Shown: positions 20,297-29,356, counted from the first letter of the stretch. The stretch: DNA of 64,000 nt from Chelativorans sp. Marseille-P2723 (GCF_902809845.1 NZ_CADDWI010000008.1:1054001-1118000); one strand, 5' to 3'. Notes: generated by a model from the letters alone, not told the origin. Numbers and translations are program-made.

Positions 20297-20487
20297 TCCT
20301 CGTCTGCGCCGCTACCGGTGATGCGGTGGTCTTCAATGGCCCGGAGCAACTTTTCCTTACCCAGATGCTCAGCCAGCCGCTGGGCTCGGCTACGCCCGTA
20401 ACGGAGCCTGTTCTCCTCGGCGAGGCGCTCTTTTTCCGCCCGTGCCATATCTTTGCGCCACCTGCGCAGGTTGACGATCTCGCTCAT
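20293..20487 (-). CDS. DUF4169 family small protein
   Basis: The 64-residue product starts MSEIVNLRRWRKDMARAEKE and is strongly basic and helical, the form of DUF4169 proteins that accompany RHH_4 genes in Rhizobiales. It overlaps the next gene by four bases and follows sspB by 22 bases. Function unknown; the composition would suit nucleic acid contact. Confidence 0.8.
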   Translation of the reverse strand: MSEIVNLRRWRKDMARAEKERLAEENRLRYGRSRAQRLAEHLGKEKLLRAIEDHRITGSGADEE

Positions 20488-20509
20488 TCCTGTTTCTGGT
20501 GGCCCATTG

Positions 20510-21031
20510 TTATTTCTTGCGGAAAGCATCGAGAGAGACGACCTGTGCGCCGCCCTGGGGCTTCTCCGGCTGTTCCTTCTCACGGTCTTCTCCGGCATTT
20601 TCGCCGGCTGCAGCATCGTCCCCTGCTGGCAGGTTCTCGCCGTTATCCGCAGCAGAAACCTGCTCCTCTTGAGGCGGCTTGACCTCGAATTCCACTTCGA
20701 AATTCGCCGAAGGGTCATAGAAGCCGCGAATGGCCGAATAGGGTACTTCCAGCTTTTCCGGCACATCCGAGAACGACAGCACCACCTCGAAGCCCTTGTC
20801 GGTCACTTTCAGATCCCAGAACTGGTACTGGATGACGATCGTCATCTGCTCGGGATAACGCTCTTTCAGGCGGCTGGAGATGCGCACCCCCGGGGCTCCC
20901 GTGAGGAAGGTGATGAAGAAGTGATGATTGCCCGGAAGGCCAGCCTGCGCCACTTCCTGCAGCACCTTTCGCACGACGCCGCGCAAGGCCTCTTGGACCA
21001 GGATGTCGTAGCGGATGCGGTCTTCTGTCAT
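20510..21031 (-). CDS. sspB: SspB, ClpXP adaptor for ssrA-tagged proteins (alpha type)
   Basis: SspB binds the tmRNA-encoded tag and hands the tagged protein to ClpXP. The 173-residue protein has the conserved fold start IRYDILVQEALRGVVRKVL, the tag-binding core HHFFITFLTGAPGVRIS and IVIQYQFWDLKV, an acidic linker (about 120-160) and a short C-terminal ClpX-binding tail with VVSLDAFRKK. It heads an operon with DUF4169 and RHH_4 and lies just downstream of ssrA on the same strand, next to the RNA that encodes its ligand. Confidence 0.93.
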   Translation of the reverse strand: MTEDRIRYDILVQEALRGVVRKVLQEVAQAGLPGNHHFFITFLTGAPGVRISSRLKERYPEQMTIVIQYQFWDLKVTDKGFEVVLSFSDVPEKLEVPYSAIRGFYDPSANFEVEFEVKPPQEEQVSAADNGENLPAGDDAAAGENAGEDREKEQPEKPQGGAQVVSLDAFRKK

Positions 21032-21290
21032 GGGAATTCGGCATTCCTAAAACTGCGAGGATCTTGCGCCTAGCTCTAATCAAGCTTGGTGCGGTCGTAA
21101 ACTGCCGAAAGGGACTCTTTTGCAAAGAAGCGCAGGAAATTAAGAAGGTATAGTGGTCTGCTGATGCAGAAACGATGGTGCGTGACCCGCCGCGCATCGA
21201 GTGCATTACGCGGTGTCCGCTGTAGATCGCTGATACTATGCATCATTGTTTCCGGCAAGGATCGTGATGCTGGAGTGCCTGACGTTAGAC
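21032..21290. other. Spacer between ssrA and sspB
   Basis: About 260 bases with no supported gene. sspB may be read from its own promoter here or by read-through from ssrA; no clear terminator with a U tract is visible on the minus strand. Confidence 0.4.
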
Positions 21291-21291
21291 G

Positions 21292-21632
21292 ATAATGGAG
21301 GAATGAGTGGAGGCTTCTGTTGCCAGGTGCCTCCGAACCCCGCTCAAGCCTGCGACGGCTTGAGGCTTGATTTGAAGCTGTCGCGCCGCTTACGCAGCGA
21401 GACGTGCCTCCGCATAGTTGTCATTGGCAACTATAAGTTCGGTCCGATAACGGTGGTACCATGCCGAGCGAAAGTCCGATCTTTACACCATCGTCGATCC
21501 TGTTTCGCCCCCATCAGAAGCCGCCCTCACGGGTCCGGCAGTTTCTGGTGGAGGCGCCGGGCACTGCCCCCGGGTCCGATTGGCTTATTTCATCGGCCGT
21601 TTATCGCCATAGTCAGCACTAAGGCTGACGTC
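21292..21632 (-). ncRNA. ssrA: Circularly permuted two-piece tmRNA
   Basis: tmRNA rescues stalled ribosomes and tags the nascent chain. The gene is permuted: the acceptor piece comes first and ends in CGCCTCC-ACCA (3' end at 21546). A 33-base intervening segment follows. The coding piece then starts GGGGGCG at 21512. GGGGGCG pairs with CGCCTCC over seven pairs, with G-U at the third, the alanine identity pair. The D-like stretch CAGGATCGAC follows. The tag frame 21428-21390 is GCC AAT GAC AAC TAT ... GCG TAA. Downstream hairpins are CTCAAGCC-N6-GGCTTGAG and GGAGGC-N14-GCCTCC. Outer ends are approximate. Confidence 0.93.
21390..21428 (-). other. tmRNA tag reading frame (ANDNYAEARLAA)
   Basis: Twelve codons from the GCC resume codon to TAA encode ANDNYAEARLAA. 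This is the tag form I know from Rhizobiales. The terminal LAA is the ClpX degron; the AND-N-Y portion is the SspB-binding part. Confidence 0.93.
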
Positions 21633-21636
21633 TTCA

Positions 21637-21642
21637 AATATA
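21637..21642 (-). promoter_or_regulatory. Putative -10 element of ssrA
   Basis: TATATT on the minus strand, with CTTTCA about 18 bases upstream as a weak -35. It would start transcription near 21630, just before the acceptor-piece hairpin GTCAGC-N6-GCTGAC. Confidence 0.45.
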
Positions 21643-21873
21643 GGCTCGCGTGTGTCCGAATGAAAGAGGGCTGGAGCTTCCTGCGCACGCTTTTTTTCAT
21701 TGACCTGGCGGGAGGCTTCGGCAAGGGGGCGCCATTGCGACAAGCACCCTTTACCTTGCCTGACTAGCCCGGCATTCTGCGGAAAACCTGTGGCAAGGCG
21801 CTTTCAGGGCTTTCCCTAGACAGAAGCTTCGCCTTACACCTCCGTTATCCCTGTTACGGATTAGGCCGGCATC

Positions 21874-22668
21874 ATGCGTCAGTATCTCGATCTTCTGTCA
21901 TACGTGCTTGAGAACGGCGTTGACCGCGCCGACCGCACGGGCATTGGAACGCGTGGGGTTTTCGGCTACCAGATGCGCTTCGACCTTGAGGCGGGCTTTC
22001 CAGTCCTCACCACCAAGAAGCTGCATCTGAAGTCGATCATTCATGAACTTCTGTGGTTCCTGAAGGGCGACACGAATGTGCGTTACCTGCAGGAGCACGG
22101 CGTTACCATTTGGGACGAGTGGGCGGATGCCAATGGTGATCTTGGCCCCGTATATGGCGCGCAGTGGCGCTCATGGCCGGCGCCGGACGGCAGGTATATC
22201 GACCAGATCGCGAATCTTGTGAAAGAGTTGCGTGAAAATCCTTACTCGCGGCGTCATGTTGTAACTGCCTGGAATCCGGCGCTGGTGGATGAAATGGCGC
22301 TGCCTCCGTGCCACTGCCTTTTTCAGTTTCACGTGGCGGAGGGACGGCTTTCCTGCCAGCTCTACCAACGTTCAGCCGACATATTCCTCGGCGTGCCCTT
22401 CAATATCGCCTCCTATGCGCTGCTGACGATGATGCTGGCGCAGGTAACGGGATTAAGGCCGGGAGACTTCGTTCACACGCTCGGTGACGCGCATCTTTAC
22501 AGCAACCATTTTGAGCAGGCTCGCGAGCAGCTCGGGCGAAACCCGAAGCCTCTGCCTGTCATGTGGATCAATCGCGAAGTCGACAACCTCTTCGCCTTCC
22601 GTTACGAGGACTTCCGCTTGGAAGGTTATGTGGCCGATCCCACCATCCGAGCCCCCATCGCCGTGTGA
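21874..22668 (+). CDS. thyA: Thymidylate synthase ThyA
   Basis: ThyA methylates dUMP to dTMP using methylene-tetrahydrofolate. The 264-residue protein has the standard features: [17 protein letters not shown] near residue 20, [11 protein letters not shown], the active-site Cys in [12 protein letters not shown] (about residue 146), [19 protein letters not shown] and the C-terminal APIAV. dfrA follows 31 bases later, making a thyA-folA pair that regenerates the folate used here. Confidence 0.97.
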   Translation: MRQYLDLLSYVLENGVDRADRTGIGTRGVFGYQMRFDLEAGFPVLTTKKLHLKSIIHELLWFLKGDTNVRYLQEHGVTIWDEWADANGDLGPVYGAQWRSWPAPDGRYIDQIANLVKELRENPYSRRHVVTAWNPALVDEMALPPCHCLFQFHVAEGRLSCQLYQRSADIFLGVPFNIASYALLTMMLAQVTGLRPGDFVHTLGDAHLYSNHFEQAREQLGRNPKPLPVMWINREVDNLFAFRYEDFRLEGYVADPTIRAPIAV

Positions 22669-22699
22669 GGGGCGGCCCAAGAACTTGGGAATTTTGACT

Positions 22700-23212
22700 A
22701 TGGAACTCGTCCTTGTCGTCGCGGTGGCGGAAAATGGGGTGATCGGCCGTGCCGGTGAACTGCCTTGGCGGCTATCCACGGATTTGAAGCGCTTCAAGGC
22801 CATTACCATGAGCAAGCCGGTGATCATGGGCCGAAAGACGTGGGAGAGCATAGGCAAACCGCTTCCGGAGCGGTATAACGTGGTCATCTCGCGCGATCCG
22901 GGCTATCGCGCCGAAGGCGCTGATGTTGCGGCTTCGCTGGAAGAGGCGCTTGAACTGGCGCAAAACCGGTTGGGCGAGGCATCGGAAATCTGCATTATCG
23001 GCGGCGGCGAAATCTTCCACGAGGTCATGCCCCGCGCGGATCGTCTTCATGTCACACACGTGGAGGCGGAGATTGAAGGGGACGCCTTCTTCCCGACAAT
23101 CGACCTGGCGATCTGGCATCCCGTGTATGAGGAGGTGGTCCCGGCAGGCGAAAAGGACCTATATCCTACACGCTATGTCATTTACGAGCGGCAGAAGACC
23201 GCTTCGCGTTGA
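22700..23212 (+). CDS. folA: Dihydrofolate reductase
   Basis: The 170-residue enzyme reduces dihydrofolate made by ThyA. Visible motifs: VVAVAENGVIGRAGELPWRL (substrate loop, residues 5-24), a catalytic acid in STDLKRFKAITM, MGRKTWESIG (NADPH loop) and ICIIGGGEIF (second NADPH loop). ATG 22700 is the natural start, as the frame upstream overlaps thyA. The ribosome site is weak (GGGA), so coupling to thyA translation is possible. Confidence 0.95.
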   Translation: MELVLVVAVAENGVIGRAGELPWRLSTDLKRFKAITMSKPVIMGRKTWESIGKPLPERYNVVISRDPGYRAEGADVAASLEEALELAQNRLGEASEICIIGGGEIFHEVMPRADRLHVTHVEAEIEGDAFFPTIDLAIWHPVYEEVVPAGEKDLYPTRYVIYERQKTASR

Positions 23213-23289
23213 AAGCGCGGTTTTACGCACCTATAACAAGCGACAGATCAACGTGCCTGCTGGCGGCGGGTGAGCAAGAAGGAACAATA

Positions 23290-24420
23290 ATGCCCTGGAA
23301 TAATCAAGGCGGCGGCGGCCCATGGGGCGGCGGAAATACAGGTGGGCCATGGGATCAGGGACCACGCGGGCCATCCGGCCCGCCGGGAACGCCGCCTGAT
23401 CTGGAAGAAATCATCCGCCGCGGTCAGGACAGGCTTCGCCGGGCCTTCCCTGGAGGCAGCGGACCAAGCCCTGCCATGATCGGATTGATCCTGATCGCAC
23501 TTGCCGGCCTCTGGCTCTTCAAGGCCATCTATACGGTGCAGCCCGACGAGCTTGCTGTGGAGTTACGCTTCGGTAAGCCCAAGCCCGAACTGTCCGAGCC
23601 GGGTCTGCACTTCCACTGGTGGCCCATTGAGACGGTCGAGACTGCCTCCATCGCAGAAAGGCTGGTGGATATTGGTGAGATACGAGGCGGCAGTTCCTCG
23701 GGGCTTATGCTGTCGGGCGACCAGAACATCGTCGACGTCAAGTTCTCCGTTGCCTATCAGGTTTCCGATCCGGGCGCCTATCTCTTCAATGTGGAGGATC
23801 CGGACGGCATGGTGCGTCAGGTAGCCGAGAGCGCGATGCGCGAGGTAGTCGGGCGCAGGCCGGCACAAGACATCTTCCGTGATGACCGGCAAGGGATTGC
23901 CGAGGACGTGCGCGAGATCATCCAGTCGACGCTGGATGGATATGGCTCCGGCCTTCAGGTCAACGCTCTATCGATTGAGGATGCAGCGCCTCCGCGCGAG
24001 GTGGCCGATGCCTTCGATGAAGTGCAGCGCGCCGAACAGGACGAAGACCGGTTCGTGGAAGAGTCCAACCAGTACGCCAACCAGCGGCTCGGTCAGGCCC
24101 GCGGGGAGGCGGCACAGATCCGCGAGGCAGCAGCAGCCTACAAGAACCGTGTGGTTCAGGAGGCCGCTGGTGAAGCCCAGCGCTTCATTTCTGTCTACGA
24201 AGAGTACGCCAAGGCTCCTGACGTCACGCGTAAGCGTCTGTACCTGGAAACGATGGAGGAAGTGCTGCGCGGCTCGAACAAGGTCATTGTCGAACAGGGT
24301 AGCGGACAGGGTGTCATTCCCTACCTTCCGTTGCCGGAACTGCGCCGCTCGCAGCCTTCCGGAACGCAGAACACCGGCGCCGCCGCTAATAACGGCCAGA
24401 CGCAGGGGGGAAATAACTGA
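23290..24420 (+). CDS. hflK: FtsH modulator HflK
   Basis: HflK, with HflC, forms a SPFH/prohibitin-like cage around the membrane protease FtsH. The 376-residue protein has a Gly/Pro-rich cytoplasmic N-terminus (GGGGPWGGGNTGGPW), one membrane segment (ALAGLWLFKAIYTV, about residues 58-78), the SPFH domain (VQPDELAVELRFGKP onward) and a coiled coil rich in Ala/Glu/Arg. AAGGA precedes ATG 23290. Its TGA overlaps the ATG of hflC. Confidence 0.95.
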   Translation: MPWNNQGGGGPWGGGNTGGPWDQGPRGPSGPPGTPPDLEEIIRRGQDRLRRAFPGGSGPSPAMIGLILIALAGLWLFKAIYTVQPDELAVELRFGKPKPELSEPGLHFHWWPIETVETASIAERLVDIGEIRGGSSSGLMLSGDQNIVDVKFSVAYQVSDPGAYLFNVEDPDGMVRQVAESAMREVVGRRPAQDIFRDDRQGIAEDVREIIQSTLDGYGSGLQVNALSIEDAAPPREVADAFDEVQRAEQDEDRFVEESNQYANQRLGQARGEAAQIREAAAAYKNRVVQEAAGEAQRFISVYEEYAKAPDVTRKRLYLETMEEVLRGSNKVIVEQGSGQGVIPYLPLPELRRSQPSGTQNTGAAANNGQTQGGNN

Positions 24421-25409
24421 TGTCGAACCGTCTTCCCATCATTGTTGCATTTATTGCGGTCGTTCTTTTCCTGGCCTATTCGTCGATTTTTGTCGTTAAC
24501 GAGCGAGAGCAGGCTATCGTATTGCGCTTCGGTGAGATCGTTCGCGTTGAGCGGGAGCCCGGAATCTACTTCAAACTTCCCTTCTCCTTTGTCGAAGCCG
24601 ACAATGTTCAGATCATCGAGGACCGTATTTTGCGCTTTGATCTGGATGACATTCGCGTCCAGGTTTCCGGCGGCAAGTTCTACGAGGTCGATGCTTTCGT
24701 GGCCTATTCGATCGAGGACCCCCGGCGTTTCCGGCAAGCTGTCTCCGGCCGCATAGAGCTTGCCCAGCAGCGCTTGAGAACTCGTCTTGATGCTGCTTTG
24801 CGGCGTGTTTACGGTCTACGCGGCTTTGAGGCGGCTCTTTCGGAAGAGCGGGCCTCCATGATGCGCGAAGTTGCCGAGCAGCTTCGCCCTGACGCTGCTT
24901 CACTGGGCATCAGGATCGAGGATGTGCGTATCCGCCGCACCGATCTCACCAACGAGGTCTCGCAGCAGACCTATGACCGGATGACTGCCGAGCGTCTTGC
25001 GGAGGCAGAGCGCCTGCGCGCGCGTGGCCGTGAGGCCGCTGCCCGCATCCGCGCCCGCGCCGACCGTGAAGTCGTCGAGATTCTGGCTGCTGCCCAGCGT
25101 GAGGCCGAGATTCTTCGTGGTGAAGGCGAGGCTGAGCGCAACGCGATCTTCGCGGATGCGTTCCAGCGGGACGAGGAGTTTTTCGAATTCTATCGTTCGA
25201 TGGCCGCCTATCGCGAGGCGCTTGATCCATCCGGCACCACAATGCTGCTGAGCCCGGATTCGGAGTTCTTCCGCTTCTTTGGAATGGCGGAGGGACGCGA
25301 TGGCAGAGCGCCCGCCAATGGCGGCGCTTCCGGTCCCCTTACAGGCTCGGTCACCCCGTCTGCGCCCAGCACAGCCAGCGATGCTGCGGCGGCCGACACA
25401 GTTCGTTAG
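24420..25409 (+). CDS. hflC: FtsH modulator HflC
   Basis: Partner of HflK. The 329-residue product has an N-terminal membrane segment (LPIIVAFIAVVLFLAYSSIF, residues 4-23), then the SPFH core VVNEREQAIVLRFGEIVRVE and a coiled coil with EAERLRARGREAAARIRARA. It starts within TGATG at the hflK stop, indicating translational coupling. A Pro/Ser/Ala-rich C-terminal tail of about 45 residues is longer than in enterobacteria. Confidence 0.95.
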   Translation: MSNRLPIIVAFIAVVLFLAYSSIFVVNEREQAIVLRFGEIVRVEREPGIYFKLPFSFVEADNVQIIEDRILRFDLDDIRVQVSGGKFYEVDAFVAYSIEDPRRFRQAVSGRIELAQQRLRTRLDAALRRVYGLRGFEAALSEERASMMREVAEQLRPDAASLGIRIEDVRIRRTDLTNEVSQQTYDRMTAERLAEAERLRARGREAAARIRARADREVVEILAAAQREAEILRGEGEAERNAIFADAFQRDEEFFEFYRSMAAYREALDPSGTTMLLSPDSEFFRFFGMAEGRDGRAPANGGASGPLTGSVTPSAPSTASDAAAADTVR

Positions 25410-25453
25410 CGTATTGCGTTGCTAGCGCTTGTTTGTAGGTTCGGTGTGCGCCC

Positions 25454-25639
25454 GTGAGCGATTTTCTCGCGGCTTTGGGGCTTGTCCTCGTGTTCGAGGG
25501 GCTGCTTTATGGCGGCCTCCCGAGCCTTGCCAAAAGACTGGCGGCAGACATCGTCGAGATGCCGGAAGGTATGATGCGCGGCATCGGGTTGGCGGTAATG
25601 ATAGCCGGAGTTTTTATCGTCTGGCTTGTGCGCGGCTGA
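25454..25639 (+). CDS. DUF2065 small inner-membrane protein
   Basis: GTG-started 61-residue protein with two membrane helices (LAALGLVLVFEGLLYGGLP and IGLAVMIAGVFIVWLVRG) joined by a polar hairpin containing LAADIVEMPEGMMR. This is the DUF2065 (YjeT-like) family, which lies next to hflC in other proteobacteria. The function is unproven, but the link suggests a role with HflKC/FtsH. Gap to hflC is 44 bases. Confidence 0.85.
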   Translation: MSDFLAALGLVLVFEGLLYGGLPSLAKRLAADIVEMPEGMMRGIGLAVMIAGVFIVWLVRG

Positions 25640-25823
25640 ACGGCCGTGCTTGCACTGCGGCAAGTACCGGCGGGCTGGCGTATTTCAAGGCGGGTAAATT
25701 ACGCGCTGTCCGCCCATGTGACGCCTGGAGGAAGGCTCGAAATGTTCTATATATCGAGCCCCAAACACGCCGTAATCGCGCTGGATGATCACGTCCGAAT
25801 GCCCATACCGGGAGATAACCTCA

Positions 25824-27377
25824 ATGTCGCTTCGGAACTTCCTTCTACGTGCCAACCGTCTGTTCCTTATTGCCGCGGTTGCTGGTGGAGGGCTGGCTGC
25901 GGTGGCCCCCGGCATGGCGCAGACGGTTGCACCTGATGGGGGCGAGGCGCAGACAAGCCCAGCTCCCGAATCAGGCACTGCAACGCATCGTTTTGGTCCA
26001 GCCTCGGTTTCCGATATGGCTGAGCAGTTGCTCGATGCCGTGGTCAATATTTCCACTTCGCAGAATACAGGACCATCCGGCTCAAACCGAGTGCCCATGC
26101 CGCAATTGCCCGAAGGCTCTCCTTTCGAAGAGTATTTCGGCGAATTTTTCGGAGATACGGACCGCCAACCGCGCGTTCCCGGGCCAGGCTCCTCACTCGG
26201 CTCCGGCTTCGTGATTGACGGTGAGGAAGGCATCATCATCACCAACAATCACGTCATTACTGGTGCAGATGAAATCATCGTCAATTTCTCCGATGGTGCC
26301 ACGCGAAAGGCCGAACTCGTTGGTGTCGACAGCAAGACGGACCTGGCGGTGTTGAAGGTCGATCCTGGAAACAGGCAATTGACCGAGGTCGCCTTCGGCG
26401 ATTCAGATGCAATGCGCATTGGCGACTGGGTGATGGCTATCGGCAATCCCTTCGGCTTCGGCGGTTCCGTGACGATCGGGATTGTTTCCGCCCGCAACCG
26501 GCAGATCGGCTCGGGTCCTTATGACGACTACATCCAGACGGACGCAGCCATCAATCGCGGCAATTCTGGTGGCCCGCTCTTCAACATGGATGGAAAGGTG
26601 ATCGGCATCAACACCGCCATCATTTCGCCTACCGGAGGCTCTATCGGTATCGGCTTCGCCATCCCGTCGAAGCTGGCGATGAGCGTTGTCAGTCAGCTTC
26701 GGGAATTTGGCGAGACGCGGCGCGGCTGGCTCGGCGTGCGCATCCAGCCTGTTACCGATGAGATCGCCGAAAGTCTGGGACTCCAATCCACCAGGGGCGT
26801 GCTCGTCAGCGGCATCGAGGAGGGCGGGCCCGCGGACAATGGCGTTCTGCAGGCAGGAGACATCATCGTCAGCTTCAATGGAACCGCTATCGACGATGTG
26901 CGCCAGCTAAGCCGCACCGTAGCCGAAAGCCAGGTGGGGGCTGAGGTCAGTCTGGAAATCTTGCGCAGGGGCGAGAGCAAAGCGGTATCTATCACGCTCG
27001 GCCGCCTGGAAGAAGGCGAAAGTGTCACCGTGACTGGCGGTGCCGAAGAAACCCTGGATGATGAAGCTGGCGTTTCGGAAGCACAACTTCTCGGCATGAC
27101 CATCAGCACCCTGGACGACGAAGGGCGTGCGCAGTTCGAACTCCCCGAGGATGTATCCGGGGTGTTGATAACGCAGGTGGACGAGAATTCCGCGGCCGCC
27201 GCGCAGGGAGTCGAGCCCGGCGATGTCATCGTCGAGATTGCGCTGGAGTCCGTGGCCACACCGAAAGACGTTCTTGATCGGATCCAGTCCTTGCAGGAGC
27301 AGGGACGCAAGAACGCTCTTCTGATGCTGGCATCGAAAACTGGTGAGCTGCGCTTCGTCACCTTGCGGATGAACTGA
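25824..27377 (+). CDS. degP: Periplasmic serine protease, Do/DegP family
   Basis: Envelope chaperone-protease of 517 residues. A signal peptide (FLIAAVAGGGLAAVAPGMAQ) starts at ATG 25824, preceded by GGAGA; an upstream in-frame ATG is less apt. The trypsin-like domain shows the triad: His in ITNNHVITGADEI, Asp in SKTDLAVLKVD and Ser in NRGNSGGPLFN. Two PDZ domains follow (GVLVSGIEEGGPADNGVLQA; GVLITQVDENSAAAAQGVEP). It sits after hflKC-DUF2065, giving one block for membrane and periplasmic proteolysis. Confidence 0.95.
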   Translation: MSLRNFLLRANRLFLIAAVAGGGLAAVAPGMAQTVAPDGGEAQTSPAPESGTATHRFGPASVSDMAEQLLDAVVNISTSQNTGPSGSNRVPMPQLPEGSPFEEYFGEFFGDTDRQPRVPGPGSSLGSGFVIDGEEGIIITNNHVITGADEIIVNFSDGATRKAELVGVDSKTDLAVLKVDPGNRQLTEVAFGDSDAMRIGDWVMAIGNPFGFGGSVTIGIVSARNRQIGSGPYDDYIQTDAAINRGNSGGPLFNMDGKVIGINTAIISPTGGSIGIGFAIPSKLAMSVVSQLREFGETRRGWLGVRIQPVTDEIAESLGLQSTRGVLVSGIEEGGPADNGVLQAGDIIVSFNGTAIDDVRQLSRTVAESQVGAEVSLEILRRGESKAVSITLGRLEEGESVTVTGGAEETLDDEAGVSEAQLLGMTISTLDDEGRAQFELPEDVSGVLITQVDENSAAAAQGVEPGDVIVEIALESVATPKDVLDRIQSLQEQGRKNALLMLASKTGELRFVTLRMN

Positions 27378-27413
27378 TTGCACCTCAACCGTCGCTAAGC
27401 GCGGAAGGCGGCG

Positions 27414-28301
27414 CTACTGGATAAATTCCTCCCGGCGATAGCCCTGGATATAGAGCAAGGCCGTAAGGTCGCCGTGATTGATCCTGATGCGGGCCTGCTC
27501 GGCAACGGCAGGCTTTGCATGAAGCGCGACGCCGGACCCGGCAAGCTGAAGCATGGCAAGATCATTTGCCCCGTCACCCACCGCCATCGCCTGCGAGGGA
27601 TCGAGTCTCAGCCGGGCGGCAATTTCGATGAGTGCGTCGGCCTTGGCCTGTCGCCCAAGGATCGGCTCGGCTACCTGGCCCAGAAGCTTTCCGTCCTCCT
27701 CAATCAGGCGATTCGCCCGATGCTCGTGGAATCCGAGCATGGCTGCTATGCGACCGGTGAAGATGTCGAAACCTCCCGAGACAAGCGCGGTGTGGGCGCC
27801 GGCAGCATTCATGGTGGCAACGAGCGCTCGCCCGCCCGAGGCAAGCGTGATGCGCGTCTCGATCACCCTTTCGATTACGCCAATCTCCAAGCCCTTGAGC
27901 AAGGCTACGCGCTCGCGCAGAGCAGGCTCGAAGGCAATCTCGCCATTCATGGCGCGCGCCGTAATGGCGGAGACGTGCTCCTTGAGACCAACTTCGTCGG
28001 CCAGTTCATCGATGCATTCCTGATCGATCATGGTGGAATCCATATCGGCAATCAGCATCTTCTTGCGCCGTCCTTCGGCCGGCTGCACTACAACGTCGAC
28101 CGGGAGTCCGGATAAGGCCTGGCGCAGCGTCCGCTCTGCATCATCGCCAACAAGACCTTCCGGCAGGTACAGATCGCAGGCTATCCCCTGCGCAAGCCAG
28201 TCGATGCGGCTTGCGCCTGTCGCCCCGCTCGCCATATTCGCAGCGGAGTGGGAAAGGGCTGCCGCCCGTGGATCGGAGATGAGCGTTGCGACGAGAACCA
28301 T
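27414..28301 (-). CDS. serB: Phosphoserine phosphatase SerB
   Basis: Last step of serine synthesis. The 295-residue HAD-family enzyme has an N-terminal ACT-like region and the catalytic MLIADMDSTMIDQECIDELA (nucleophile Asp in DMDST), then the Ser motif LVSGGFDIFTGRIA, the Lys region and MAVGDGANDLAML with the final Asp pair. ATG 28301 is chosen because the protein then begins with the usual VLVATLISDPRAA; longer in-frame starts would overlap miaA. Its start is only 25 bases from the miaA start on the other strand. Confidence 0.93.
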   Translation of the reverse strand: MVLVATLISDPRAAALSHSAANMASGATGASRIDWLAQGIACDLYLPEGLVGDDAERTLRQALSGLPVDVVVQPAEGRRKKMLIADMDSTMIDQECIDELADEVGLKEHVSAITARAMNGEIAFEPALRERVALLKGLEIGVIERVIETRITLASGGRALVATMNAAGAHTALVSGGFDIFTGRIAAMLGFHEHRANRLIEEDGKLLGQVAEPILGRQAKADALIEIAARLRLDPSQAMAVGDGANDLAMLQLAGSGVALHAKPAVAEQARIRINHGDLTALLYIQGYRREEFIQ

Positions 28302-28326
28302 CGATTTATCCGTTGAGGTCGGCAGA

Positions 28327-29211
28327 ATGCCGCTTTTGAAAGATGTGACCCTGATAGCCGGGCCAACCGCCAGCGGCAAGTCGGCGCTTGCCCTGAAGCT
28401 TGCGCGGGAAGAGGGGGCGCTGATCATCAACGCTGACTCGATGCAGGTCTACGCGGTGCTCCACATCCTCACCGCGCGACCGTCGCCGGAAGAGTTGGCA
28501 GCCGCGTCTCACCGGCTCTACGGGCATGTGCATCCTGGACGACCCTACTCAACCGGAAAGTGGATCAGAGATGTCGAAGGGCTGATCAAGAAGGAAAACC
28601 TTCAGAAACGTCCTGTCATCTTTGCCGGCGGCACAGGGCTCTATTTTCGCGCCCTGACCGAGGGACTGTCAGCCATGCCTGATATTCCGGATGAAGTTCG
28701 AATGCGCTGGCGCGCGCAGTTGGTGCGGGAAGGAGCCTCGGCCCTGCACGAACTTCTGAAAGAAAAGGACCCGGTCTCCGCCCAGCGCATCCTTCCTTCG
28801 GACGGACAGAGAATCGTGCGGGCGCTAGAAGTTCTGGAAGCCTCAGGTCAGCCGATCGGCCATTGGCAGTCCCAGCCCGCCCGGCCGGTGGTCGACAGCT
28901 TGGCAGCGCGGAAGATCGTTCTGGAGCCGGACAGGGCAGAACTCGCACGCCGCATAGATCTGCGTTTCGATAGAATGCTCGCGGAAGGCGCGCTTGATGA
29001 GGTGAAGGCACTCCTTGCGTTGCAGTTGCCGCCTTCCATGCCGGCCATGAAGGCGATCGGGGTGCCGGAGCTCTCGGCCGTGCTTGCGGGAAAGATCAGC
29101 CTGGATGAAGCCAGGAATCGTGCAAAGGCAGCCACCCGCCAATATGCCAAGCGGCAGGCAACCTGGTTCCGGCACCAGCTTAGCGCGAGGTGGCAGCGCC
29201 TTTCAGCCTGA
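28327..29211 (+). CDS. miaA: tRNA dimethylallyltransferase MiaA
   Basis: MiaA isopentenylates A37 of tRNAs reading UNN codons. The 294-residue protein has P-loop IAGPTASGKSALALKLA (about residues 10-26), INADSMQVYAVLHILTARPS, FAGGTGLYFRALTEGL and ATRQYAKRQATWFRHQ near the C-terminus. An in-frame start further upstream is possible but would overlap serB. It diverges from serB with a 25-base gap, so each promoter lies within the other gene. Confidence 0.94.
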   Translation: MPLLKDVTLIAGPTASGKSALALKLAREEGALIINADSMQVYAVLHILTARPSPEELAAASHRLYGHVHPGRPYSTGKWIRDVEGLIKKENLQKRPVIFAGGTGLYFRALTEGLSAMPDIPDEVRMRWRAQLVREGASALHELLKEKDPVSAQRILPSDGQRIVRALEVLEASGQPIGHWQSQPARPVVDSLAARKIVLEPDRAELARRIDLRFDRMLAEGALDEVKALLALQLPPSMPAMKAIGVPELSAVLAGKISLDEARNRAKAATRQYAKRQATWFRHQLSARWQRLSA

Positions 29212-29356
29212 CGCGAGCAGCGTCCGGTTCCAGAAACGGGCGCCGCCGAAAGGGCTTCACTGCCCTCCCGGCGGTACATGTTGCTTCGGAAAGCTTCAGT
29301 GGGCGATTGAACATTTAAGCGATTAGCTTTGGATCATCGCCCATTCGGCGCGGCCC

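Noticed and set aside
21246-21767. 173-codon plus-strand frame through the ssrA region
   Set aside because: The minus strand here is a complete permuted tmRNA with paired acceptor stem and tag; the plus-strand frame has no domain.
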